Both the position numbers and the translations under genes were made by a program. Positions 55,682 through 64,000 of a stretch of 64,000 bases of DNA are shown here, piece by piece. The stretch covers positions 1,736,001-1,800,000 of the forward strand of contig NZ_LT906453.1 of NCBI RefSeq assembly GCF_900187045.1, in the 5' to 3' direction. This DNA comes from Dermatophilus congolensis (GTDB taxonomy: Bacteria; Actinomycetota; Actinomycetes; Actinomycetales; Dermatophilaceae). Below the pieces are notes generated by a model. It searched no databases, was not told where the DNA came from, and worked only from the letters and a program-made list of their open reading frames with translations. How positions within the stretch are numbered: the first letter of the stretch is position 1; the number at the start of each line of letters is the position of its first letter.

Positions 55682-56467
55682 GTGCTTGATACTGCCACCT
55701 TGATCCGCATCGCAGACGACCTCGCCGCCGCCGAACGAGATCGCACCACCATCGCGCGTCTGACTGCCACCTACCCTGACATGACCGTCGAGGACTCGTA
55801 CGCGGTGCAGAACATGTGGCGCCGCCGCGGAATCGAATCAGGACGACGCCCCGTCGGCCGCAAAATCGGTTTGACCAGCAAAGTCATGCAGGCAGCCACA
55901 GGAATCACAGAACCGGACTATGGCGCGATCTTCGCAGACATGGTTTACGACAACGGCTCAACAATCGAGCACAACAAGTTCTCGAATGTGCGTATCGAGG
56001 TCGAACTAGCATTCATTCTTGCCGCGCCGCTACAGGGGCCAGAGGTAACCATTTTCGACGTCATGAGGGCCACCGAATACGTCACCCCGGCGCTAGAGAT
56101 CCTCTCCAGCCGGATAGAGATGCAAGGACGCACCATCGTTGACACCATCAGCGACAACGCTGCTATGGGTGGCATGGTTCTGGGCGGTAACCCTACCAAC
56201 GCGCACGATGTAGACCTGCGATGGGTATCGGCATTGCTGTACCGCAACGAAACAATCGAGGAGTCCGGGGTGGCTGCTGCTGTGCTTAACCACCCCGCTG
56301 CAGGTGTGGCATGGCTAGCCAACAAGCTTGCACAACACGGAGATTCTCTGAACGCCGGGGAGGTCATCCTGGCAGGCAGTTTTACCCGCCCAATGTGGGT
56401 GGAGCCCGGTGACACTGTTTTCGCTGACTACGGACCGATGGGAACCATCTCGTGTCGATTCGCCTAA
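55682..56467 (+). CDS. hpaH: 2-oxo-hept-3-ene-1,7-dioate hydratase
   Basis: Adds water to the oxo-heptenedioate formed after ring cleavage and decarboxylation. The 261-residue intact product matches the hydratase/FAH-like family: GRKIGLTSKVMQAATGITEP, IEVELAFILAAPLQGP, DTISDNAAMGGMVLGG and GEVILAGSFTRPMWVEPGD. The start is GTG with AGGAGC upstream. It overlaps hpaI by 16 bp. It is one of the pathway genes without a frameshift. Confidence 0.92.
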   Translation: MLDTATLIRIADDLAAAERDRTTIARLTATYPDMTVEDSYAVQNMWRRRGIESGRRPVGRKIGLTSKVMQAATGITEPDYGAIFADMVYDNGSTIEHNKFSNVRIEVELAFILAAPLQGPEVTIFDVMRATEYVTPALEILSSRIEMQGRTIVDTISDNAAMGGMVLGGNPTNAHDVDLRWVSALLYRNETIEESGVAAAVLNHPAAGVAWLANKLAQHGDSLNAGEVILAGSFTRPMWVEPGDTVFADYGPMGTISCRFA

Positions 56468-57237
56468 AACCCACGCTCCGGGACTGCCTAGCGCAAGCCG
56501 AACGGCCCCTGGCAGGGGTGTGGGCGTGCGCGGGTAGCCCTGTGGTCACCGAGATCATTGCTGGGGCCGGTATGGATTGGGTGCTCATCGATATGGAGCA
56601 TTCACCGAACGGGTTGGCTTCAGTGTTGACGCAGCTGCAAGTGGTGTCGGGGTATCCGGTAACCCCGATGGTGCGGGTCCCTTCTGATGACCCGGTCGTG
56701 ATTAAACAAGTACTGGATGTTGGTGCAGAGTCACTGCTGGTGCCGATGGTCTCCACACCTGAACAGGCAGAGGCAGTAGTGCGTGCCTGCCAGTACCCAC
56801 CACAGGGGATCCGCGGAGTGGGGTCGAGGCTGGCACGATCGGCTCGGTGGGGTCGAGTCGGAGGGTATTTGGGTCAGGCCAACGCGCATGTTGCTGTTTT
56901 TGTGCAGGTAGAGACAGTTGAGGGAGTGCGTAACGCCGAGCAGATCGCCCGTGTTGAAGGGGTCGATGGTGTTTTTGTTGGCCCGAGTGATCTGGCTGCT
57001 TCGATGGGACTGATCGGCCAGCTTGATGCCCCAGAGCTGGAAGCTGCCGTGCAAGATACGTTCCGCGCCGTCACTGCCGCCGGTAAACCGGTAGGAGTGA
57101 ATGCTTTCGATCCACAGATCGCTCGTCGCTATGCGGCTGCCGGGGCCAGTTTTGTGCTTGTGGCCGCGGATGTGACGATTTTGGCCCGCGGATCAGAAAA
57201 GCTTGCGCGGGCATGGGTTCCTGAAACGGACGCGTGA
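56452..57237 (+). CDS. hpaI: 4-hydroxy-2-oxo-heptane-1,7-dioate aldolase
   Basis: Class II metal-dependent aldolase that splits the hydrated intermediate to pyruvate and succinate semialdehyde. The 261-residue intact product shows the HpaI pattern: DWVLIDMEHSPNGLASV, the arginine in MVRVPSDD, LLVPMVSTPEQAEAVV, QVETVEGVRNAEQIA and the end-of-barrel GVFVGPSDLAASMG. The GTG start lies inside the end of hpaH. It is last in the row; the next gene converges on it. Confidence 0.93.
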   Translation: MSIRLKPTLRDCLAQAERPLAGVWACAGSPVVTEIIAGAGMDWVLIDMEHSPNGLASVLTQLQVVSGYPVTPMVRVPSDDPVVIKQVLDVGAESLLVPMVSTPEQAEAVVRACQYPPQGIRGVGSRLARSARWGRVGGYLGQANAHVAVFVQVETVEGVRNAEQIARVEGVDGVFVGPSDLAASMGLIGQLDAPELEAAVQDTFRAVTAAGKPVGVNAFDPQIARRYAAAGASFVLVAADVTILARGSEKLARAWVPETDA

Positions 57238-57295
57238 GGCCGAGCCCTGAGGTTCTATGAGGGGCGATCGGAAGTGGCCCACCGTTTCGCCTGTG

Positions 57296-58006
57296 TTATT
57301 GATGGCGCTCTAGGAATGAGTTCAGGGTGCGCAGGGTGTGGTGGCGCAGCATGAGCTCGACGTCTAAGGCGGCGGTTTCTTCTCGCAATGCGCGAATAAT
57401 TTCGTCGTGTTCTTCAATTGAAGAAGCAACCCGTCCAGGCACGAAAGCGAAAGTGCTGCGGCGGATCTGTGAAAGATTATCGACTTCTCTTTCGATGAGG
57501 TTCAGTATTCTCGCATTAGGGCAGTGTGAGCAGAGAAGTCGGTGGAATTGGGTGTTGAGTTCAGTGAATCTTGCCGCGTCTCCAGATTCATGTACGCGAC
57601 GCATTTCATTATTGAGTTCTTGAGCTGCGTCGAGTGTTTCGGAAGTAATTGTCTCAACACTCAGAGCGGTGGCTGCAGCTTGCAGGACGGCGAGTGTTTG
57701 CATTGCTTCGGTGTAGCTTTGCTGATCAACGCCGGTGACCTCGAACCCGACATTGCGTATATGGGTGACGAGGCCTTGGGCTTCGAGCTTACGCACGGCC
57801 TCTCGGACGGGCACAGGGGATACGTTGAAATCGGTGGCAAGCCGGGAAAGGACGAGGCGATATCCAGGGCTATATTTTCCAGAAGAAATGCCGTCGCGAA
57901 TTACTCGATATACCCGCTCTGATTTGGATTCTGTTTTCGTCTCCGCAGCAATGTCACGGGGCACAGAAAATCCTGCGAAATGCGAGGAAGCGGGCAAAGA
58001 AGTCAC
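57296..58006 (-). CDS. GntR-family (FCD) regulator
   Basis: The 236-residue product has a winged helix of GntR type at ~30-95 (VYRVIRDGISSGKYSPGYRL, VSPVPVREAVRKLEAQGL) and an all-helical FCD ligand domain with FTELNTQFHRLLCSHCPN. The GTG start has only a weak ribosome site. It is intact, lies directly after the hpa genes in convergent orientation, and probably senses a pathway acid. The TACGAT half-site cluster in front of the FAH-RraA gene is a likely target; that link is inference. Confidence 0.85.
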   Translation of the reverse strand: MTSLPASSHFAGFSVPRDIAAETKTESKSERVYRVIRDGISSGKYSPGYRLVLSRLATDFNVSPVPVREAVRKLEAQGLVTHIRNVGFEVTGVDQQSYTEAMQTLAVLQAAATALSVETITSETLDAAQELNNEMRRVHESGDAARFTELNTQFHRLLCSHCPNARILNLIEREVDNLSQIRRSTFAFVPGRVASSIEEHDEIIRALREETAALDVELMLRHHTLRTLNSFLERHQ

Positions 58007-58072
58007 CTATCAACCATACCGGCGTTTCTGTGCTCAATCGAACCGTGCTGTGTTCAGTTGAGTGGAGTGCGT

Positions 58073-58121
58073 GAAGGTGCCTTCTCCTCCTCGGATGTTC
58101 TGGAGAAGAGAAGGCACCTTC
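58073..58121 (-). terminator. Hairpin after the ABC transporter pair
   Basis: Perfect 14-bp arms GAAGGTGCCTTCTC / GAGAAGGCACCTTC with a 21-base centre, 54 bp past the stop of the second ABC gene. Confidence 0.75.
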
Positions 58122-58175
58122 AGGGGTGGTGATGCTGCTGCGGCGGCGGTAGGCCATCTGGCCCCGCGGCAGTTA

Positions 58176-59954
58176 TCAGGGGTTAGTGGATGAAGTCAGT
58201 TGCCAACCGTGTGCAGCTCGCCTGCGGTCCCAGAATCGGCGGTAGGTTCCTGATGCTGCGTGCAGCTGCGCATGTGTCCCAATCTCCTCGATGCGCCCTT
58301 CCTGGTTGAGTACGACGATTTGATCAGCGTCCTCAATGGTTTCCAGCTTGTGGGCAATCACGATCAACGTAGAGGAAGCCCGTAGCCGCGCAACTGCTGC
58401 CATGACGTTGCCTTCGTTCTCGGCATCGAGGGCAGAGGTTGCTTCATCGAAGAGAACGATGGGGGCGTTTTTGAGCAGGGCTCGTGCGATGGAGACGCGT
58501 TGGCGTTCACCGCCAGATAGGCGGCGCCCACCTTCACCAACGGGGGCATCCCAGCCGAGCCGGTCAGCGATTGATGTGACTCCAGCCAGGTCGCTGACTT
58601 CACGGATCTCAGCGTCGGTGGCTTCGGGGCGGGCCACTCGAATGTTTTCCGTCAAGGTGTCGTCAAACAGGTATACGTCTTGGAACACCATTGACATCCG
58701 TGCCATGAGGTCTTCGGTGCGCATGTGGCGGATGTCGACACCATCGACGCGGATTTCGCCAGCATTGACGTCCCAGAAGCGCGCGATGAGTCGTGCGATC
58801 GTTGTTTTACCTGAGCCTGAAGGGCCCACGATGGCTGTCATCGTGTGCGGCGCAACAGTGAAAGAAACATCACGTATGACAGGGCGTTCGGGGTCGTATC
58901 CGAATCGCACGTTCTGTAGTGCCACTTCGTGGCCGTCTGTGTGGTTAACGGGCTGGGCTGATTGGGTGGGTTCGCTCAGTAGGGGAGCGTTGACGATTTG
59001 CCCAAGGTGCTGGAGAGGTTTGCGTAACACTCCAAGGTTGAGCATCAGTTGGCCGAGTTGTTCGAGGTTGCGTGCGTAGCGCAGCAGTACCCCGATGAAC
59101 ACCACCGTGGTGATGGGGTCCAAGTGGGCGTGGGTGATGACGATGATCGTCACAACCACAACGGATTGGAGCACCATGCCGTTGAACAGGATTGGTAGGA
59201 GACTGAGCCATAGCTCTTTACGTTGCGCGCGTTCATTTTCTGCGGCGGCTTGCCGTAGGGGTTCGTAGTTGATGCTGCGCCCAGCTGCGCGAAGCATGGG
59301 CTGGCAGGAGGCGAACTCGACGAGCCGGTGGGCTACCTCGTTCTCGCTGGCGGCGGATGCGCGGCGAAGACGGTTCAGCAGCGACTGGGACCACATCAAT
59401 GTGATGGCGATGAAAGGTGCCAGGGCTGCCAGTGTCCAGCCCACGCGTGGCTGCCAAACGATGGCGCCGCCGATGATCGTCAGCAGGCCGGTGGCGTTAC
59501 GGACGATCTGCCCGGTGTATTGGGCACTGTTTTCAGCAACGAGGACGGTGTCACGGGCGATGAAGCGCGATAGGACGGCTGTACGGGCGGGGGTGAACCA
59601 GCCCATGGGTAGGCGCGCAAGGGTGCGGCCTAGCCGGTCGTTGGAGTTGTTGAGGTAGTCGATGACTGCGGCGTACCCGAAGCGGGCCGAGGCGTATTGC
59701 CAAATCGCGCCGATGAGTGCCAGTGCTCCGATGGCAGTGATCCATGGTATGGCCGGGTTCCCTTGGGCCAGGGCTGAAGCTAGCGGCATCAGCAGGGACA
59801 CGGCTAGGCCATCGAGGGCACCGCCGACGGCATTCATGAACAGGAAGATGTGTTGTCGTCGTTGTCCTTCGGTGCCCAGGTAGGGGCGCAGTGCGTTGAT
59901 CAGTAGCGGATCGCGCCAGGCGGAGAGAGCGCGGGTAGCGGATTGCTCAGACAT
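58176..59954 (-). CDS. ABC transporter, fused membrane-ATPase half (siderophore type, second of pair)
   Basis: The 592-residue half-transporter has six membrane helices (residues ~35-300) and an ATPase domain with Walker A GPSGSGKTT, signature LSGGERQRVS and Walker B IVLFDEATSALD. With the preceding gene it forms a heterodimer like mycobacterial IrtA/IrtB or YbtP/YbtQ, exporter-fold proteins that import ferric siderophores. The ATG at 59954 has GGGAG upstream and overlaps the first gene by 8 bp; an in-frame start 24 codons earlier lies inside that gene. Import rather than export is inferred from the pairing and the siderophore context. Confidence 0.88.
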   Translation of the reverse strand: MSEQSATRALSAWRDPLLINALRPYLGTEGQRRQHIFLFMNAVGGALDGLAVSLLMPLASALAQGNPAIPWITAIGALALIGAIWQYASARFGYAAVIDYLNNSNDRLGRTLARLPMGWFTPARTAVLSRFIARDTVLVAENSAQYTGQIVRNATGLLTIIGGAIVWQPRVGWTLAALAPFIAITLMWSQSLLNRLRRASAASENEVAHRLVEFASCQPMLRAAGRSINYEPLRQAAAENERAQRKELWLSLLPILFNGMVLQSVVVVTIIVITHAHLDPITTVVFIGVLLRYARNLEQLGQLMLNLGVLRKPLQHLGQIVNAPLLSEPTQSAQPVNHTDGHEVALQNVRFGYDPERPVIRDVSFTVAPHTMTAIVGPSGSGKTTIARLIARFWDVNAGEIRVDGVDIRHMRTEDLMARMSMVFQDVYLFDDTLTENIRVARPEATDAEIREVSDLAGVTSIADRLGWDAPVGEGGRRLSGGERQRVSIARALLKNAPIVLFDEATSALDAENEGNVMAAVARLRASSTLIVIAHKLETIEDADQIVVLNQEGRIEEIGTHAQLHAASGTYRRFWDRRRAAHGWQLTSSTNP

Positions 59955-61665
59955 GGACAGCTCCCAACAGCGAGGAGAGTTCGGCGTGTGTGGGGTTGGA
60001 TTGCACTGCCACGATCTGACCGTCACGAAGCGCCACTACTTGATCGACGCCGATAACTGAGGTGGCCGTGTGAGCGATCACAATCACGGTGCGCCCGATA
60101 GCCAGGTGGCTCAGGGCTGCCTGGACTTCGGCCTCGACTTCTGGGTCAGTGGCGGTTGTTGCTTCGTCGAGGATCACGATTGGGCGGTCGGCCAGGAGTG
60201 CCTGTGCGATGGCTAGGCGTTGGCGCTGCCCACCGGAGAGGTTGGCTCGGGAGTCCAGGCCATTTGGCAGGGCTGCGATTTCATCCCAGATGTGGGCTCC
60301 GATGGCGGCTTGGCGTACTTGCTCGTCGGTTGCTTCTGGTTTGGCTAGGCGGATGATTTCGCGCACTGGAAGGTCAGGAAGGTGCGGGGTTTGTAAAACG
60401 AATGCCACGTGTTCGTAGAGGTTGTCGATGTCGCGGATATCGACTCCACCGATGCGCACGACGCCGCTGGTGGGGTCGTTGAATCGGGCGATCATGGTGG
60501 CGAGGGTGGATTTTCCTGAGCCGGAGGGGCCTACCAGCGCGGTGGTTGAACCGGCCGGGATAGTTACTGACACGTTGCGCAGTGCCGTGATGCCTTCGTT
60601 GTAGGAGAAGGTGACGTTTTCGAATTCCACGGACGTGTCCGCGGGAGTGTTTTTCTGTTCGGTGGGGTTGTGGCTGGTCAGTGTTGGGGTGTCGATGAGG
60701 TGGCGGATGCGCACGGCGGCGCTTCCGGCCAGCTGGTAGGACCACATTGAGCCGCCGAGGACGAGTACTGCCCCGGGGACGACTAGTGAGATCAGTGTGG
60801 TGGTGAGCAGGTCGACGACTCCGACATGTCCGGCGTGGACAAGCAGAGCGCCGACAGCGGTGTTGACGAACAGCAGAACTGAGGTGCTCACGACTGCCTC
60901 GGACAGGGCACTGATACGTAGCAGTGGTTTGATCCAGTCGAGGAAGAAGTCAACGAAGCGCGTTGATGCTTGCGTGAATCGTGAGTGTGCTTCGTTGGTG
61001 CGCCCGAATGCTCGAACGACTTCGATGCCGTCACAGAATTCGACGACTGTGGCTGAGGCGTGGTCGAGAAGCTGGTTCATGTGGGCGGTTTTCTCGCCCA
61101 TGTCGCGCATGCTGAACATCTGCAGCAGTACGTATAGCGGCAGCGTGGCGATGGATAGCAGGCCTAGGCGCCAGTTGACGACGAAGGCGTAGGCGACCAG
61201 GCAGATGGGGGAGATAATCGCGAAGGTGGTGTCGACTGGTGCGTGAGCGATGAGCTGGTGCAGGGTTTTGGTGTCGTCTTGCACGGCCTTGCGGACGCGG
61301 CTTGAGTTGGTTGCGGTGAACCACGACAGGGGCGCTTGGGCCATGTGGGTGATGAGTTCTCGGCGGATGTGACCGGCGAGTTTGAGGTCGGCGAAGTGGC
61401 AGACCGTCAGTGCAAGGAAGTGCACGAACAATTGACTAAGAAATGTGGCGACAAGGATATGTGTGATATTTCGCACATGTTCTGGGTCGGGGGTGCTGCT
61501 GAGTAGTAAACGTCCCAGTTCGACGAGGGCTACGTAGGGGGCGATGGAGAGTAGCCCAGAAAGCCCGCCCAGTATTCGCGCGGTTAGCAGAAGGCCACGA
61601 ACAGGGGTGAGCAGGGTTCCCAGGGCCGCTTGACCTGCTTGGTTGTCGTGTGAGTCGGTATCCAA
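59947..61665 (-). CDS. ABC transporter, fused membrane-ATPase half (siderophore type, first of pair)
   Basis: The 572-residue half-transporter has six membrane helices (first at ~LLLTARILGGLSGLLSIAPY) and an ATPase domain with Walker A GPSGSGKST, signature LSGGQRQRLA and Walker B IVILDEATTATD. The start is TTG at 61665, set by GAGGAGG just upstream; the frame is open further up but that region is the promoter. It has no N-terminal siderophore-interacting (FAD) domain as seen in IrtA. It is divergent from the NRPS gene across an iron-box-like palindrome. Confidence 0.88.
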   Translation of the reverse strand: MDTDSHDNQAGQAALGTLLTPVRGLLLTARILGGLSGLLSIAPYVALVELGRLLLSSTPDPEHVRNITHILVATFLSQLFVHFLALTVCHFADLKLAGHIRRELITHMAQAPLSWFTATNSSRVRKAVQDDTKTLHQLIAHAPVDTTFAIISPICLVAYAFVVNWRLGLLSIATLPLYVLLQMFSMRDMGEKTAHMNQLLDHASATVVEFCDGIEVVRAFGRTNEAHSRFTQASTRFVDFFLDWIKPLLRISALSEAVVSTSVLLFVNTAVGALLVHAGHVGVVDLLTTTLISLVVPGAVLVLGGSMWSYQLAGSAAVRIRHLIDTPTLTSHNPTEQKNTPADTSVEFENVTFSYNEGITALRNVSVTIPAGSTTALVGPSGSGKSTLATMIARFNDPTSGVVRIGGVDIRDIDNLYEHVAFVLQTPHLPDLPVREIIRLAKPEATDEQVRQAAIGAHIWDEIAALPNGLDSRANLSGGQRQRLAIAQALLADRPIVILDEATTATDPEVEAEVQAALSHLAIGRTVIVIAHTATSVIGVDQVVALRDGQIVAVQSNPTHAELSSLLGAVHV

Positions 61666-61715
61666 TTTTTCCTCCTCGGCGGTATCCCGCAGCTCGCGAG
61701 GCGGGAGCTCCCTGT

Positions 61716-61736
61716 GGGTAGGTAAACCTACCCTAA
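61716..61736. promoter_or_regulatory. DtxR/IdeR-type iron box
   Basis: On the minus strand TTAGGGTAGGTTTACCTAC matches the TTAGGTTAGSCTAACCTAA consensus at most positions. The core GGGTAGGT-AA-ACCTACCC is a perfect 8-bp inverted repeat. It lies between the divergent ABC and NRPS genes and would let iron repress both. Confidence 0.75.
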
Positions 61737-61821
61737 GAAAGCGATTGAGGGGTTCTATTTCTGTATAGTGAATGATAATGGTTCTTAATATGAACGATGT
61801 TTCGCGATACTCGGCGCGCCC

Positions 61822-64000
61822 ATGACAGGCGATAGTTACGAACCCTTCACGCCATCCCCCGAGCACCCGACCCAGGAACCACTGAGTCCACTGCAACGGG
61901 CCTACATGGTCGGCCGACTGCACGACCTCCCCCTCGGCGGGCAAGAATGCCTGGTCTACATCGAATTCCGAGGAAGTGAAATCACCCAAAAAACTCTTCA
62001 GCACGCAGTCGATGTCGTGCATGCTCACGCGGCGCTACGGGCCCGCTACGACCCCGAGCACATGATCATGGTGGACACCAATGTGCCCCCTCCACACGTG
62101 AGGGAATACACGATCGGGTCACAGATATCACAGCGCGCCGATGTGCGCCGGATCTTGATGCAAGAAACGATCAACATTGAAAAAGGGCGCAACTGGGCAG
62201 CAGCCATCAGTAGCGGCCCGCAGCACGAACGGGTCATCCACCTCGTTTTCTCCCTCGCCGCAGTTGACCTAGCCGCAGTGGGAGTCGTGCACGAGCACCT
62301 AGCTCGCGTATGCCGCGAACCGGACTACACACCGGCCATGCCAACAACAATCGCGCAGGTATACCAACAACACAGCGAGCGCACCTGCCCCCGACCGCGC
62401 ACACACAACGACGCCGCACCAGCCATGTTGGATGGCCCCAAAATCGATGGTCTTTCCTCCCCAACACAGGCTGCGCCACACATGACCACACTGCGTCACT
62501 GCCTCTCGCAAGAGCAGTGGCAGCGGCTAGAGCAGCGAGCGCACGAGCACGATGTCACTACCGCGGCGCTGGTGTTGACCCTGTATGAACGTGTGATTCG
62601 GCGCTGGTCGCACAACCTAGATTTCTGTGTGACTATCGCCGCGCTCAACGTGCGGGGAACTGAAGACATGGTCGTGGACCGCACTGTCGCCTACGCTCAC
62701 CGCGCTTATGACGGTGAAACTTTCGCAGAAGAACTCGCTGCAGTCTCGGCTGAATTGCGTCGTTGCCTAGCGCAGCAGCGCGATGCCATGGCCGAGATGC
62801 GTCAGGCTCAGGTGCTCGACCAGCCAGTTGAGCCAAGTCGATTTGTGTTTACTTTTGCGCCGGCAACAAACATGTTCCCGCCTCAAGCAGTCCACACCTT
62901 AGGGAAGGCAACTACCTGGGCCCAGACACCTCAGACTGCTTTCGATTTACGTATCGCCAAGATTGATCACGACACGATTGAAGTAGCCGCCGATGTGCGG
63001 GATGTAGCCCTTCCCCCAGATGTGAGCGAGGGCATCTTCACGATGCTGCTCGAACAGATCGACGATGTGATCACTTACGGGGCACCACATGCCCAGATTC
63101 CTCGTGAACAGGTTCAACAACGCGCTGTGGCGAACGCCAGCCAGCCGTGTGCACCCCAGCTCCTGCATGAGGGCGTGCGCGTGCATGCCCAGCGCAATCC
63201 ACACGCGGTGGCGCTTGTTGGGCCCGATGGGGAAACCGTCACGTACGCACAGTTGGATGCGCGAGCACGGTCAATAGGGGCCAGGATCGCCGCAGTGGCT
63301 GCCCCGGGCAGCTTGGTGGCCGTCCAGATGCCGCGCAGCGTTGAGCAGATCGTGGCTCTCGTGGGCGTGCTGTACGCCGGATGCGCCTACTTGCCGGTGA
63401 GTATTGAGGCTCCACAAGCCCGCGTGGAACGGATTCGTGAACGCTCAGGTTGGGCGGCCTTGATCACAGCCGATGGTGGCGACCTTGCCGGTGTGGACGT
63501 TGCGCCTCTGGAGCAGCCGGTTCCTGTTGATCCAGAGGCATTGGCGTATGTGATCTTCACCTCCGGGTCCACCGGGGAACCCAAAGGGGTTTCGATCAGT
63601 CATCAGGGAGCGCGAAACACCATCGATAGCCTGCGTCAGCGGCACAGCATCGGCGCTAGCGACACATTACTTGGCACTTCCGGTGTCGATTTTGATCTGA
63701 GTGTTCACGATGTGTTCGGTGCTTTCGCTGCCGGGGCGCGGCTAGTCGTTGTTGATGAAGCCGACGCCCGGGACCCATTTACCTGGGCCGAACTGGTGAA
63801 AACACACGGCGTGACCATTTGGAACAGCGTTCCCATGCTGTTGGAGATGCTGGTAGCTACCGGTGAGCAGCTGCCTACGCTGCGCCTGTTCCTCGTCTCC
63901 GGGGACTGGATTCCCTTGGACTTGCCGTCCCGGTCACGGGCGATGTCGCCAGGGTCGACGTTTGTTGCAATGGGTGGGGCAACCGAAGCCAGCATCTGGT
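61822..64000 (+). CDS. Non-ribosomal peptide synthetase, cyclization-like plus adenylation domain (3' end outside window)
   Basis: 726 residues are visible and the frame is open at the window edge. A condensation/cyclization-type domain (~15-430) starts LSPLQRAYMVGR, like heterocyclization domains, and later has TPQTAFDLRIA. The DxxxxD motif of that class reads SLAAVD, so its first Asp is lost. The adenylation domain (~450 on) has A3 YVIFTSGSTGEPKGVSIS and FDLSVHDVFG. My by-eye code is D-L-H-N-L-S-M-I-W, close to cysteine (D-L-Y-N-L-S-L-I-W), which suggests a thiazoline-forming siderophore. No aryl carrier domain precedes it. The ATG at 61822 is the only in-frame start after a stop at 61786 but has no clear ribosome site. 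Confidence 0.88.
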   Translation, partial: MTGDSYEPFTPSPEHPTQEPLSPLQRAYMVGRLHDLPLGGQECLVYIEFRGSEITQKTLQHAVDVVHAHAALRARYDPEHMIMVDTNVPPPHVREYTIGSQISQRADVRRILMQETINIEKGRNWAAAISSGPQHERVIHLVFSLAAVDLAAVGVVHEHLARVCREPDYTPAMPTTIAQVYQQHSERTCPRPRTHNDAAPAMLDGPKIDGLSSPTQAAPHMTTLRHCLSQEQWQRLEQRAHEHDVTTAALVLTLYERVIRRWSHNLDFCVTIAALNVRGTEDMVVDRTVAYAHRAYDGETFAEELAAVSAELRRCLAQQRDAMAEMRQAQVLDQPVEPSRFVFTFAPATNMFPPQAVHTLGKATTWAQTPQTAFDLRIAKIDHDTIEVAADVRDVALPPDVSEGIFTMLLEQIDDVITYGAPHAQIPREQVQQRAVANASQPCAPQLLHEGVRVHAQRNPHAVALVGPDGETVTYAQLDARARSIGARIAAVAAPGSLVAVQMPRSVEQIVALVGVLYAGCAYLPVSIEAPQARVERIRERSGWAALITADGGDLAGVDVAPLEQPVPVDPEALAYVIFTSGSTGEPKGVSISHQGARNTIDSLRQRHSIGASDTLLGTSGVDFDLSVHDVFGAFAAGARLVVVDEADARDPFTWAELVKTHGVTIWNSVPMLLEMLVATGEQLPTLRLFLVSGDWIPLDLPSRSRAMSPGSTFVAMGGATEASIW

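Noticed and set aside
58660-58680. GTATAC inside the second ABC gene as another GntR site
   Set aside because: The flanks (AGGTATACGT) do not match the TACGAT half-sites and it lies inside a coding region.
61666-62028. N-terminal extension of the first ABC transporter
   Set aside because: The open frame runs antisense to the NRPS start and across the iron box; the TTG with GAGGAGG at 61665 fits the family start.

Overview
The window is a chromosomal segment of a GC-rich actinobacterium. Three things point there: DUF3145 and DUF3052 genes, a FasR-type regulator heading the block fasR-fabD-fabH-acpP-fabF-accD beside aceE and an AhpE-type peroxiredoxin (an arrangement also known in mycobacteria), and a DtxR/IdeR-like iron box. 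A FabD with an added biotinyl/lipoyl-like tail and a linked fru/ptsHI operon suggest Micrococcales; a Dermatophilus-like relative is my guess only. I see no insertion sequence, phage, plasmid origin or CRISPR array.

Layout. 0-7 kb: leuA (cut by the left edge), dsdA, an LmeA-like secreted protein, recO, uppS and argG. 7-17 kb: acetate metabolism (ackA then pta, minus strand), dusB, sseA, dgt, dnaG and tRNA genes. 17-20.7 kb: a secreted glycoside hydrolase, a small unknown protein and a DUF3145 protein. 20.8-27.6 kb: the FAS-II operon on the minus strand under FasR. 27.7-35.8 kb: glpQ, aceE, DUF3052, peroxiredoxin, tRNA-Val, a NIF3-family protein, a zinc-ribbon coiled-coil protein and a histidine phosphatase. 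35.8-41.6 kb: one minus-strand operon fruR-fruK-EIIA-EIIBC-ptsH-ptsI for fructose uptake and general PTS phosphotransfer.

42-49 kb: a TetR regulator faces a two-gene envelope locus: an MMPL/RND transporter carrying a C-terminal P-loop ATPase domain, then a YhgE/Pip protein with a long A/G-rich repeat stalk, followed by a membrane-anchored SGNH hydrolase on the other strand.

49-58 kb: a homoprotocatechuate (4-hydroxyphenylacetate-type) degradation locus. Four of its genes (FAD monooxygenase, fused FAH-RraA enzyme, hpaE, hpaD) carry six frameshifts between them, five of them in or beside single-base runs, while hpaH, hpaI and the GntR regulator are intact. This looks like a catabolic pathway in decay, unless the assembly is wrong here.

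58-64 kb: a siderophore-type locus. Two half-size ABC transporters are divergent from an NRPS gene (cyclization-like domain plus a cysteine-type adenylation domain) that runs off the right edge; a DtxR/IdeR-like palindrome lies between them.

Most interesting points: the MMPL-ATPase fusion with YhgE, the block of frameshifts in the aromatic pathway, tRNA-Val lying one base from the NIF3 start codon, loop-less perfect palindromes at convergent gene ends, and the FabD tail lacking the usual lysine.
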